From: an uncultured Pseudomonadota bacterium
GTDB taxonomy: Bacteria; Pseudomonadota; Gammaproteobacteria; Steroidobacterales; Woeseiaceae
Assembly (NCBI GenBank): GCA_913055625.1
Contig: CAJXJW010000003.1
Span: 517,621 to 581,620 of the forward strand
Length of the DNA: 64,000 bases
Direction: 5' to 3'
In this document: positions 1-10,159 of the stretch, piece after piece
How the letters are laid out: every line of letters starts with the position of its first letter
Position numbering within the stretch: the first letter of the stretch is position 1
Position numbers and translations under genes: made by a program
Notes under the pieces: generated by a model
What the model saw: only the letters and a program-made list of their open reading frames with translations
Told to the model about the DNA's origin: nothing
Database searches by the model: none

Positions 1-396
1 AAGTTCGGTTTCGGCCTGCTGTGGCTCGCCGCCGGTTTCGGGCTGATGGTCATTGCCGCCAGCATTGTCGTGAGCGGCGACCAGGCGGCTCCGACATGGC
101 TGATATTCACCTACCTGTTTCACACGTGGGGCGAGTTGATGCTGTCACCGGTCGGTCTGTCCGCGACGACGAAACTCGCGCCGAGGCGTTTCGTCGGGCA
201 GATGATGGGCATGTGGTTCCTCGCAACCGCGCTGGGCAACCTCATCGCGGGCCAGATTGCCGGCGAGTTCGACCCGGATAACCTGGCGTCGATGCCCGGC
301 CAGTACCTGGACATCGTCAAGGTCATCGGCGGCGCAGGCCTCGTCATGCTGCTGCTGACGATTCCGATCAAGCGCCTGATGGGCGGTATCAAGTAA
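1..396 (+). CDS. POT/PTR family proton-dependent peptide transporter, C-terminal end only
   Basis: The reading frame is open from the first base of the window and closes at 396, so only about the last 131 residues are present. Two or three hydrophobic segments are visible. Between them is the stretch ELMLSPVGLSATTKLAP, which is characteristic of the POT (PTR2) family of proton-coupled di/tripeptide importers in the MFS fold, followed by a Gly-rich helix (MMGMWFLATALGN). The protein would sit in the inner membrane and bring in short peptides. The next gene is a secreted dipeptide-releasing M2 peptidase, which fits peptide use. The assignment rests on the family motif; the substrate is inferred. 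Confidence 0.85.
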   Translation, partial: KFGFGLLWLAAGFGLMVIAASIVVSGDQAAPTWLIFTYLFHTWGELMLSPVGLSATTKLAPRRFVGQMMGMWFLATALGNLIAGQIAGEFDPDNLASMPGQYLDIVKVIGGAGLVMLLLTIPIKRLMGGIK

Positions 397-444
397 ACAG
401 ACGCGGTCCGACGGGAGCGCCGTCGAAACCGCGGGAGCAAGAAA

Positions 445-2265
445 ATGAAATCGAGACTGTATTCAATCGTCGCTGTCTTCTTACTCGCGGCTTGCGGCGC
501 CGACGACCGTGTTCCCGCCACCTCGCAAGTTGCAGCCGATGAGGAGGAGACCGCCGAGGAATTCGTGGCCCGCGCGAACGCGGAATTCGCGGACCTCTGG
601 AAGGAAACCGCCGCCGCCGACTGGGTCATGGCGACCTACATCACCGAGGACACGCAGCTGCTGTCCGCCGCGCAGAGCGAGCGCTATGCCGCGTGGCACT
701 CCGGCATCGTCAAGCAGGCGATGCGCTACGACGGCAAGGAACTCGCACCCGAAGTGCAGCGCGCGATCGACCTGCTGAAGCTCGGCACGTCGAAGCCCGC
801 GCCGGACGATCCCGACAAGCGCCGCGAGCTGTCGCAGATCGCGAGCAAGCTCGAGGCCGACTACGGCGCCGGCAAATACTGCAGGAGCGAGGGTGACTGC
901 AAGACGCTGCCGCAACTCGAGGACATCCTCGCGCAGAGCCGCGACTACGACGAGCTACTGGACGCGTGGCAGGGCTGGCGCACGATCTCGCCGCCGATGC
1001 GGAAGCCGTACCAGCGCTTCGTGGAACTCGCGAACGAGGGCGCCCGCGAACTCGGCTACTCGGACCTGGGCGAGATGTGGCGCTCCGGGTACGACATGAG
1101 CCCGGCCGAGTTCGAAGCGGAGACCGAGCGCCTCTGGCAACAGGTGAAGCCACTGTACGACGAACTGCACTGCCACGTCCGCGCGAAGCTCGGCGAGCAG
1201 TACGGCACCGACAAGGTGCCGCAGGACGCGCCGATTCCGGCCCACCTGCTCGGCAACATGTGGTCGCAGGGCTGGAGCTTCATTTACGACATCATGGAGC
1301 CGTACCCGGACGCGCCCACCATGGACGTCGACGCGACGCTGAAGACCAAGAACTACTCGCCGCAGGAAATGGTGCGCTCCGCCGAAAACTTCTACGTGTC
1401 GCTCGGCATGCCGCGCCTGCCGGACACGTTCTGGGAGCGCTCGATGTTCTCGAAGCCGGACAATCGCGACGTGGTCTGCCACGCGAGCGCCTGGACGATG
1501 GACGGTGCCGACGACCTGCGCATCAAGATGTGCATCAAGCAAACCTACGACGAGCTGCGCGTGATCTACCACGAGCTCGGCCACAACTATTACCAGTGGG
1601 CCTACAAGGACGAGCAGCCGCTGTTCTGGAACGGCGCGCACTCGGGCTTCCACGAGGCGATCGGCGACACGATCACGCTGTCGATGACGCCGGGCTACCT
1701 GGCCGAGGTCGGCCTGATCCCGTCGGCGGACCAGGGCCGCGAGAGCGTCATCAACCGGCAGATGATGCAGGCGCTCGACAAGATCGCGTTCCTGCCGTTC
1801 GGCAAGCTGATCGACGAGTGGCGCTGGGGCGTGTTCTCGGGAGCGATTCCGCCCGAGACCTACAACCAGGGCTGGTGGGACCTGCGCACGCAGTACCAGG
1901 GCATCCAGCCGCCGGTGCCGCGCGGCGAGGCGGATTTCGACCCGGGCGCGAAGTTCCACATCCCGGCGAACGTCTCCTACACGCGCTATTTTCTCGCGCA
2001 CATCCTGCAGTTCCAGTTCCAGCGCGCGCTGTGCGAGGCCGCGGGCTACGAGGGCGAGTTGCACGCCTGCTCGATCTACGGCAGCAAGGAGGCCGGCGAG
2101 AAGCTGTGGGCGATGCTCGAGGCCGGCGCCAGCCAGCCCTGGCAGGACACGCTGGAGAAGCTGACCGGCACGCGCGAGATGGACGCCACGGCGATCATCG
2201 ACTACTTCGAGCCGCTGATGGCGTATCTTAAGGAACAGAACGAAGGCCGGAGCTGCGGCTGGTAA
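445..2265 (+). CDS. Peptidase family M2 (ACE-like) dipeptidyl carboxypeptidase, lipoprotein
   Basis: 606 residues. The N-terminus is a signal peptide ending in a lipobox (LLAAC, Cys17), so the mature enzyme is probably lipid-anchored in the envelope. The zinc site is intact: HELGH at residues 376-380 and the third ligand in HEAIGD at Glu404, 24 residues after the second His, the same spacing as in angiotensin-converting enzyme. Family M2 enzymes remove C-terminal dipeptides. A purine-rich stretch (GGGAGCAAG) lies just upstream of the ATG. It follows a POT peptide transporter and precedes an AbgT transporter, which suggests a peptide scavenging group. Family call is firm; physiological substrate unknown. 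Confidence 0.93.
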   Translation: MKSRLYSIVAVFLLAACGADDRVPATSQVAADEEETAEEFVARANAEFADLWKETAAADWVMATYITEDTQLLSAAQSERYAAWHSGIVKQAMRYDGKELAPEVQRAIDLLKLGTSKPAPDDPDKRRELSQIASKLEADYGAGKYCRSEGDCKTLPQLEDILAQSRDYDELLDAWQGWRTISPPMRKPYQRFVELANEGARELGYSDLGEMWRSGYDMSPAEFEAETERLWQQVKPLYDELHCHVRAKLGEQYGTDKVPQDAPIPAHLLGNMWSQGWSFIYDIMEPYPDAPTMDVDATLKTKNYSPQEMVRSAENFYVSLGMPRLPDTFWERSMFSKPDNRDVVCHASAWTMDGADDLRIKMCIKQTYDELRVIYHELGHNYYQWAYKDEQPLFWNGAHSGFHEAIGDTITLSMTPGYLAEVGLIPSADQGRESVINRQMMQALDKIAFLPFGKLIDEWRWGVFSGAIPPETYNQGWWDLRTQYQGIQPPVPRGEADFDPGAKFHIPANVSYTRYFLAHILQFQFQRALCEAAGYEGELHACSIYGSKEAGEKLWAMLEAGASQPWQDTLEKLTGTREMDATAIIDYFEPLMAYLKEQNEGRSCGW

Positions 2266-2307
2266 GGGGAATGCCGCAGCGCCTATAACAACAACCGGGG
2301 AGACACC

Positions 2308-3852
<1,545 letters not shown>

Positions 3853-3867
3853 CCCAGGAGGCGGTCT

Positions 3868-6270
3868 GTGCTGGATTTCGAAAAGCTGGGCGCGTTTTAC
3901 CTTGGCAAGCGCCATGACGAGGGTGCGGACGACCTGACAGACGACCTGGTCCTGTACGACTCCAAGGACCTGAACACCCATGCCGTCATTATCGGCATGA
4001 CCGGCTCCGGCAAGACCGGCCTCGGCATCGGCTTGCTCGAGGAGGCCGCGCTCGACCACGTGCCGGTGATCGCGATCGACCCGAAAGGCGACATGGGCAA
4101 CCTGCTCCTCACGTTCCCGGAGCTGCGTGGTCAGGACTTCCTGCCGTGGATCAACCGCCGCGCGGCGAGCGACAAGGGCCAGTCGCCGGAGGAGTACGCG
4201 GACGGACAGGCGGCCCTCTGGAAGAAGGGCCTCGGCGAGTGGGGCCAGGACGGCCAGCGCATCGCCGCGCTGAAGGCCGCCGCCGACTTCACCGTTTACA
4301 CGCCCGGCAGCAGCGCCGGCCTGCCGGTGTCGGTGCTGAAGACGTTCGCGGCCCCTGACGAGAAGCTCATCGCGGACGCGGACCTGTACCGCGACCGCAT
4401 CCAGGCGACCGCGACCAGCATTCTCACGCTGATCGGCGTCGACGCGGACCCGGTCACGAGCCGCGAGCATATCCTCGTTTCGCAACTTCTCGACCACGCC
4501 TGGCGCGCCGGCCGCGACCTCGACATCGCGGGCCTGATCGGCGAGATCCAGTCGCCGCCGGTGCAGAAGATCGGCGTCATGGCCGTGGACCAGTTCTTCC
4601 CGCCGAAGGACCGTTTCGCGCTCGCGATGCAGCTGAACAACCTGCTCGCAGCGCCCGGCTTCGAGGCGTGGATGCAGGGTGCGCCGCTCAGCGCGAAGAG
4701 CCTCCTGTACACCGCCGAGGGCAAGCCGCGGGTGTCGGTGATGTCGATCGCGCACCTCGACGATCGTTCGCGCATGTTCTTCGTGACGATGCTCCTGAAC
4801 GAGATCATCGCGTGGATGCGCGCGCAGCCCGGTACCGGCAGCCTGCGCGCGATCCTGTACATGGACGAGATTTTCGGCTACCTGCCGCCGGTCGCGAACC
4901 CGCCGTCGAAGAACCTTTTTCTCACGTTGCTGAAACAGGCGCGCGCCTACGGTGTGGGCCTGGTGCTCGCGACGCAGAATCCGGTCGACCTCGACTACAA
5001 GGGCCTGTCGAACACCGGCACCTGGTTCATCGGGCGCCTGCAGACCGAGCGCGACAAGGCGCGCGTCATGGAGGGCCTCGAGGGCGCCAGCGACGGCAAC
5101 TTCGACAAGCAGAAGATGGAGCGCACGCTGGCCGGACTCGGCAAGCGCCGCTTCCTGCTGCACAACGTGCACGAAGACGCGCCGGTCGTGTTCGGCACGC
5201 GCTGGGTCATGTCCTATCTCGCCGGTCCGCTCACGCGCGACCAGATCCGCACGCTGATGGCCGGACGTACTGCCGAAGCACCGGAAGCGGTCGCGAGCTC
5301 GCCGAAGGCGGCCTCCGGCACCGCCGGCACCGCCGGCAAGGCGCCGGCCCTGCCGCCCGGCGTCTCGCAGTTCTACGTGCCCGGCTCCGGCGAGAAGCTT
5401 GTCTATTACCCGTATGTCATCGGCGCTGCCGATATCGCCTACGAGCGCGCGCGGCCGCCGGTCAGCGTGTCGGAGGCCTTCCTGCACGCGGTGGAGATCG
5501 GCGACGGGCCGGTGGATGTCGAGTGGGACGATGCCGAAGCGCTGCACATCTCCGTCGATACGCTTCGCGATGGGCCGGACCCGGCTGCAGGCCATGCCGA
5601 CTGCCCGGCAGCGGCGAGCAACCCGAAGGCCTACGGCGGCTGGGAGAAGGACTACAAGCGCTGGCTGCGGCAGAACGCGACGCTCACGCTGTACAAGAGC
5701 AAGCGCTTCAAACTGACGTCCGAGGCCGGCGAGACGGAGGGCGACTTCCGCGTGCGGCTGCAGCAGGCGGCCAGCGAGGAGCGGGACGCGGCCGTCGGCA
5801 AGCTGCGCGACCGCTACGCCGGCAAGCTTAAGACGCTCGAGGACCGCCTGCACCGCGCGCAGCAGGCGCTGGAGCGCGAGCAGGAACAGGTGTCGAAGAA
5901 GCGCCTCGATGCGGTCGTGTCGGCCGGCAACGCGATCCTCGGCGCACTGTTCGGACGGAAGAAGCTCTCAAGCACGACGGCCAGCAAGATCGGCACGGCC
6001 ATCAAGACGGCGGGCGGGGCGCACAAGGAATCCGCCGACGTGGACCGCGCCGAGGAGACCATCGCGCGCGTGCAGAAGGACATCGAGAACCTGAACGCCG
6101 AGCTCGAGCGCGAGATCGCGGAACTCGACACGGCGGTCGACGTGCAGGGCGAGGAACTCGACGAGGTCGTCATCCGCGCGAAGACCACCGACATCGCGGT
6201 GCCGGTCTTCGGTCTCGGCTGGCTGCCGTACAGCTCGGACGACAAGGGCCGCCTGCGGCCCGCCTGGTAG
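3868..6270 (+). CDS. HerA/DUF87-like P-loop ATPase with C-terminal coiled coil
   Basis: 800 residues. The start is a GTG with a strong ribosome site (AGGAGG) 7 bases before it. Walker A is GMTGSGKTG near residue 46 and Walker B is LYMDEIFGY near residue 330; the sensor-like stretch VLATQNPVDLDY follows. This is the arrangement of the bacterial HerA/FtsK-type DUF87 ATPases. After an Ala/Pro-rich linker (about residues 470-500) the C-terminal third is highly charged and heptad-like (about residues 640-760), predicted coiled coil. No nuclease (NurA) gene is next to it. The neighbour, five bases downstream, is a signal peptidase. The cellular role is not known to me; DNA or protein translocation is inference. 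Confidence 0.75.
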   Translation: MLDFEKLGAFYLGKRHDEGADDLTDDLVLYDSKDLNTHAVIIGMTGSGKTGLGIGLLEEAALDHVPVIAIDPKGDMGNLLLTFPELRGQDFLPWINRRAASDKGQSPEEYADGQAALWKKGLGEWGQDGQRIAALKAAADFTVYTPGSSAGLPVSVLKTFAAPDEKLIADADLYRDRIQATATSILTLIGVDADPVTSREHILVSQLLDHAWRAGRDLDIAGLIGEIQSPPVQKIGVMAVDQFFPPKDRFALAMQLNNLLAAPGFEAWMQGAPLSAKSLLYTAEGKPRVSVMSIAHLDDRSRMFFVTMLLNEIIAWMRAQPGTGSLRAILYMDEIFGYLPPVANPPSKNLFLTLLKQARAYGVGLVLATQNPVDLDYKGLSNTGTWFIGRLQTERDKARVMEGLEGASDGNFDKQKMERTLAGLGKRRFLLHNVHEDAPVVFGTRWVMSYLAGPLTRDQIRTLMAGRTAEAPEAVASSPKAASGTAGTAGKAPALPPGVSQFYVPGSGEKLVYYPYVIGAADIAYERARPPVSVSEAFLHAVEIGDGPVDVEWDDAEALHISVDTLRDGPDPAAGHADCPAAASNPKAYGGWEKDYKRWLRQNATLTLYKSKRFKLTSEAGETEGDFRVRLQQAASEERDAAVGKLRDRYAGKLKTLEDRLHRAQQALEREQEQVSKKRLDAVVSAGNAILGALFGRKKLSSTTASKIGTAIKTAGGAHKESADVDRAEETIARVQKDIENLNAELEREIAELDTAVDVQGEELDEVVIRAKTTDIAVPVFGLGWLPYSSDDKGRLRPAW

Positions 6271-6274
6271 CACG

Positions 6275-7132
6275 ATGAGCGAGGCCGCCGTCGCGGAGCC
6301 CGGCAAACTGCGGCGGCGGCGCCCCTGGCTCGCGGGCCTCGCGAACCTCCTCTACGCCGGTCTCGGCTACCTGTACGTCGGGCGCGGCTGCTTCGGCATC
6401 GCCGTCCTGGCCGGGAGCTTTCTGGTTCTGGCCGTCGCCGGCTGGACGCGACTGGTGTTCATTCCCTACGCGACCTGGGCGCTGGCGCTCGGCGCGATCG
6501 GCGCCCAGGCCGCGTTCGCGGTGCACGCCTGGCGCATCGCCGCGCGCGAGCACCAGACGGTGCGGAAGCACTACCAGCGTTGGTGGATGTACCTGCTCTG
6601 GATCGCGGCGGGGATGCTTGCCAGCTCATTGGTGATGCCGCATCGAGCAGAGTGGTTCGGCTATGAGCCGTTCCAGGTGCCGGTGTCGTCGATGGCGCCT
6701 GCGCTCGAGTCCGGCGACTACGTCATGACCGATACCTGGCACTTCCGTCGCACGGCACCGGCCTACGGCGATGTCGCGGTCTTCGAAGTCCCGAGCCGCC
6801 CGGGCGCCGTCTTCGTCAAGCGCATCATCGGCCTGCCGGGCGACACACTCGAACTGCGCGACGATGTGCTCGTCCGGAACGGCGAGACGATCAATGAACC
6901 CTACGTCCTGCTGCTGGATTCGGCACTGCCCGGGTTCTCGAACTTCTCCGCCGTCGTCGTCCCGGACGACGCCGTGTTCGTGCTCGGCGACAACCGCCGC
7001 AACTCCCTCGACAGCCGCATGTTCGGGCCGGTACCCGTCGAGGGCCTGCGCGGCCGCGTCGTGTACCGCTGGTTTTCCTACGACGAGGGCGTTCGCTGGG
7101 AGCGCTTCCCGGAACGGCTCGGAACGGATTGA
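6275..7132 (+). CDS. lepB: Signal peptidase I (LepB-like), S26 family
   Basis: 285 residues. Residues 1-120 form three or four transmembrane helices beginning with a PWLAGLANLLYAGLGYLY segment. The catalytic domain follows: nucleophile Ser139 in VSSMAP, general base Lys182 in VKRIIGLPGD, and the box GDNRRNSLDSRMFGPV. These are the Ser/Lys dyad boxes of bacterial type I signal peptidases. The extra N-terminal membrane region is longer than in E. coli LepB. The gene lies four bases after the ATPase gene and ends four bases before a convergent Kazal gene. It lacks the usual lepA/rnc neighbours, so it may be a second, specialised signal peptidase rather than the housekeeping copy. Confidence 0.88.
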   Translation: MSEAAVAEPGKLRRRRPWLAGLANLLYAGLGYLYVGRGCFGIAVLAGSFLVLAVAGWTRLVFIPYATWALALGAIGAQAAFAVHAWRIAAREHQTVRKHYQRWWMYLLWIAAGMLASSLVMPHRAEWFGYEPFQVPVSSMAPALESGDYVMTDTWHFRRTAPAYGDVAVFEVPSRPGAVFVKRIIGLPGDTLELRDDVLVRNGETINEPYVLLLDSALPGFSNFSAVVVPDDAVFVLGDNRRNSLDSRMFGPVPVEGLRGRVVYRWFSYDEGVRWERFPERLGTD

Positions 7133-7136
7133 GGCG

Positions 7137-7988
7137 CTATTCGCCCAGGCAGGCGCCGGCGTAGGCCTTGACGACCCCGGCATTCTCGAGCTGGCAGTCG
7201 TTGTCGTAGGTGATGCCGTCCATGCCGCAGACCGGCGCATAGTCGCGCGGGCAGTTGCGCCCGAGGTCCTCGCACACGCCCGCATAGTCGATGCGCTGCC
7301 CTCGGCGTTCCGCCTGGCAGGCGTTGCTGTAGGTCATCCCGTCCGCGCCGCAGACCGGGACGAACATCGAGGGGCACGGGCGGACGTTGCAGATGCCCGC
7401 CGTATAGGTGGTGAGCCCGGCCGCGTCAGCCAGGCACGCATTGTCGTAGGTGTTGCCGTCCTCGCCGCAGACCGGCGCAAAGACCTGCGGGCAGTTCTCC
7501 ACGTCGCAGGTGCTCGCGCGCTGCACGGGCACGTTGCGCGCGTCGGCCTCGCAGCGGTTCAGGTAGGTACGGCCGTTCATGCCGCAGACCGGCTCCTCGA
7601 TGCTCGGGCAGCCCATGGCCGTGCAGGCGCCGAGACCGGCCAGCGGCACGCCGGAGCGCTGCGCGAAGCATTCGTTGATGTAGGTATTGCCGTCAGTGCC
7701 GCAGACCGGGTCGAGCGTCTGCGGGCACGAGACACCCTCGTCGCCTTCACCGCAGATGCCGCGCGCGGCTACCGCGACGCCGGCCGCGCGCGCGACGCAC
7801 TCGTTGCTGTAGGTCTGCCCGTCAGCGCCGCACACCGGGTCGTATTGCTGCGTGCACACGTCCGCGTCCGCCTGTGCCAGCACCAGCGGCGGCGCGAAAA
7901 GACGCCGGACGTCGACATCCGCGGCGCGGCCGGCCCCGGCCATGAAGGCCATGAGCAGTAGGGCGCAAAGGCGTGTCCGGTCAGTCAT
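7137..7988 (-). CDS. Secreted protein with six Kazal-type protease inhibitor domains
   Basis: 283 residues: a signal peptide (LCALLLMAFMAGAGRAAD), a short linker and then six tandem Kazal domains. Each shows the hallmark C-x6-PVCG-x-(D/N)G-x-TY-x-N-x-C (for example DPVCGADGQTYSNEC and APVCGMDGITYDNDC). Kazal domains are canonical inhibitors of chymotrypsin-like and subtilisin-like serine proteases. The reactive-site loops just before PVCG differ between domains (QQYD, QTLD, SIEE, QVFA, SMFV, PRDYA), which suggests several specificities. The gene is last in a run with envC, ctp and a YibQ-like gene, overlapping the last by 8 bases. The target is unknown: foreign proteases or a self-protease are both possible. 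Confidence 0.9.
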   Translation of the reverse strand: MTDRTRLCALLLMAFMAGAGRAADVDVRRLFAPPLVLAQADADVCTQQYDPVCGADGQTYSNECVARAAGVAVAARGICGEGDEGVSCPQTLDPVCGTDGNTYINECFAQRSGVPLAGLGACTAMGCPSIEEPVCGMNGRTYLNRCEADARNVPVQRASTCDVENCPQVFAPVCGEDGNTYDNACLADAAGLTTYTAGICNVRPCPSMFVPVCGADGMTYSNACQAERRGQRIDYAGVCEDLGRNCPRDYAPVCGMDGITYDNDCQLENAGVVKAYAGACLGE

Positions 7989-8787
7989 CGAGCATCTCCG
8001 TCAATCCGGACCCGGTGGGGCCCGTCATGGTCTTAGAGTACGCGAACGCCGCAGGGTTCGTTACCAGCACGCTGATCGGCACCAGGTCGAAGCCCTCGTC
8101 CACCAGCGAGGGCAGCGCCGTCTCGAGAAATCCGAGCGTGGCGTCGTACGGATGCCCGATCGCGATCGCCGCGCCGCGCTCCCGGGCGAGGCGCTTCAAG
8201 CGCTCGAACTCCTCGCGAATCCGGTCGACGGAGGGATCGTCGTCGAGAAACACGTCGCGACGGACGGCCTGCACGCCGTTGCCGCGGGCCGTCCGCATCG
8301 CGACGCTGCGGTGCGTCGTATAGCTGTCCACGAAGAACAGCCGCTCCCGCGCGCCGAGCGCCTCCATCAGCCACTGCATGTGCGTCGCCTGCTGCGTGAG
8401 CAGGCTGCCGCGATGATTGCTGACGCCGATGGCGTAGGGGACCTCGGCGAGTGCGGCATCGAGCGCCGCGGCAACCTCGGCACGGTCCATGTCCAGCGAC
8501 AGCATGCCCGGCTCCGCCCGGCGCGGCGGGTCCGCGGCCTGCATCGGCAGGTGCAGCAGGACCTCCTTGCGCGACGACCGCGCGGCACGCGCCAGCACCT
8601 CACCGCTCGGCGTGCCGGGCAGGATCGCGCAGGCGACCGGGCCGGGCAGCGCGATCACGCGCTCGCCGGCGCGCCGCTGGTAGCCGAGGTCATCGATGAT
8701 GATCGCGATCTGCGGCCTGGCGGGGGGCTCTGCGGCGGCCGGCCCCAGGGCAAGCACCGCGACAATGACGACGGCGAGACGCGTCAT
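7981..8787 (-). CDS. Divergent polysaccharide deacetylase family protein (DUF610/YibQ)
   Basis: 268 residues with an N-terminal signal peptide (LAVVIVAVLALGPAAA). The first part of the mature protein reads IAIIIDDLGYQ, the strand-plus-Asp-Asp motif of the YibQ/DUF610 branch of NodB-like polysaccharide deacetylases. Later conserved pieces are the ISNHRGS-like stretch (GVSNHRGSLLTQ), FFVDSYTT and IGHPYDATL. In enterobacteria yibQ sits next to envC, as here, so a periplasmic role linked to peptidoglycan or envelope turnover is likely, although activity has not been established for the family. It overlaps ctp by four bases (ATGA), indicating translational coupling. Confidence 0.88.
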   Translation of the reverse strand: MTRLAVVIVAVLALGPAAAEPPARPQIAIIIDDLGYQRRAGERVIALPGPVACAILPGTPSGEVLARAARSSRKEVLLHLPMQAADPPRRAEPGMLSLDMDRAEVAAALDAALAEVPYAIGVSNHRGSLLTQQATHMQWLMEALGARERLFFVDSYTTHRSVAMRTARGNGVQAVRRDVFLDDDPSVDRIREEFERLKRLARERGAAIAIGHPYDATLGFLETALPSLVDEGFDLVPISVLVTNPAAFAYSKTMTGPTGSGLTEMLDD

Positions 8788-10004
8788 TTGGCGAGGCTGT
8801 GCATGACCCCGCGATTCTGGAGGCGGCCGAGTGCCTCGACGAGCTGCCGGTCCGATTCGCGATCGATCGCGCCCGTCAGGCTCAGGTCCGGGAAACCCGG
8901 CGTGTCGTCGATGTAAATGTCGGGCGTGATACCCGTCTCGTGAATCGAGTCGCCCGACGGCGTGTAGTAGCGCGACGTGGTCAGCTTGATCGCACGGCCC
9001 TTCGACAGCGGCATCACGGTCTGCACGAGCCCCTTGCCGAACGTCGACGTGCCAACGACCAGCGCCCGGCCGTGGTCCTGCAGTGCGCCCGCCACGATCT
9101 CCGACGCGGAGGCCGAGCCGCCGTTCACCAGGACGATCAGGTCCGCGCCGTCGAGGATATCGCCGCGGTGCGCGGCGCGCTCGAAACGCGACTCGGGCGA
9201 ACGCCCGTCCGCCGTCACGATGATCCCGCTGTCGAGGAACAGGTCCGCGACGTCGACGGCTGCATCGAGCACACCGCCGGGGTTGTTACGCAGGTCCAGC
9301 ACGAGGCCGTCGAGCAGTCCGTGATTGCGGTCGGCGAGGTCGTCCACCGCGCGGCTGAGCTCCCGGGCCGTCGTCTCGCTGAACTGGTTGACGCGCGCGT
9401 AGCCGAAAGCCGGCTGCATGAGCTGACCGTGCACGCTCGCGACGCGGACGATCTCGCGGCGCATCGTGTACTCGAGCACCTCGTCGTCGCGCAGCACGGT
9501 GATCATGACCTTGCTGCCGGGCCGTCCGCGCATGCGGTGTATCGTGTCCTTCAGGTTGTCGCGCTCGACCGCGTGGCCGTCCACCGCGATGATCCGGTCG
9601 CCGCTGCGGATGCCGGAGCGCGCCGCCGGCGAACCGGCGATCGGCGTGATCACCTGGATGTTGCCGTCGATCTCGCCCACCTCGATGCCGACGCCGGTGT
9701 AGCTGCCGGTCGTGCTGATGCGGATGTCGCGGTACTCCTCGGCGTCGAGGTACTCGGAGTGGGCGTCGAGATCCGCGACCATGCCGCGGATGGCGTTCTC
9801 GAGCAGCACCGTGTCGTCCACGGGCTCGACGTAGTCGCGTTTCACCCGCTCCATGACCTCGGCGAACAGTCGCGCCTGCTCCCAGGCGAGATCGGGCTCC
9901 GTCGCGACCGGCGCGGGGTTCATCACCCGGCCGCCGACGCTCAGGCTGACCCCCATCAGCACGCCGATGAAGACGACCAGGAAAGCCCGTGTTCTTAGAG
10001 ACAT
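8784..10004 (-). CDS. ctpA: C-terminal processing peptidase, S41 family
   Basis: 406 residues. An N-terminal signal/anchor segment (AFLVVFIGVLMGVSLSVGG) is followed by the N-terminal helical region, a PDZ domain (about residues 95-180; GVGIEVGEIDGNIQVITP, SGIRSGDRIIAVDG) and the tail-specific protease domain. The catalytic Ser lies in GGSASASEIVAGAL and the Lys in TSTFGKGLVQT, giving the Ser/Lys dyad of S41 peptidases. These enzymes trim C-termini of periplasmic proteins, often peptidoglycan hydrolases. It lies between envC and the YibQ-like gene, as in many gammaproteobacteria. The 155 bases between it and envC show nothing clear. Confidence 0.93.
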   Translation of the reverse strand: MSLRTRAFLVVFIGVLMGVSLSVGGRVMNPAPVATEPDLAWEQARLFAEVMERVKRDYVEPVDDTVLLENAIRGMVADLDAHSEYLDAEEYRDIRISTTGSYTGVGIEVGEIDGNIQVITPIAGSPAARSGIRSGDRIIAVDGHAVERDNLKDTIHRMRGRPGSKVMITVLRDDEVLEYTMRREIVRVASVHGQLMQPAFGYARVNQFSETTARELSRAVDDLADRNHGLLDGLVLDLRNNPGGVLDAAVDVADLFLDSGIIVTADGRSPESRFERAAHRGDILDGADLIVLVNGGSASASEIVAGALQDHGRALVVGTSTFGKGLVQTVMPLSKGRAIKLTTSRYYTPSGDSIHETGITPDIYIDDTPGFPDLSLTGAIDRESDRQLVEALGRLQNRGVMHSLAK

Positions 10005-10159
10005 GCGGTTCTCCGAGCGACGCTGCGAACCCGGCCGCCGGCGGCGACCGGCAATCGGCTCGACGGCCTCGACGATAGCACAGCCCCCCGGGGGCGCCTA
10101 CCGACCGCGGCCACCGTTCGGGTCACCCGCGGGCGGAATCCTTCATTATGACAAGCGCT

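Noticed and set aside
7133..7136. Terminator between lepB and the Kazal gene
   Set aside because: Only four bases lie between the convergent stops; no hairpin fits.
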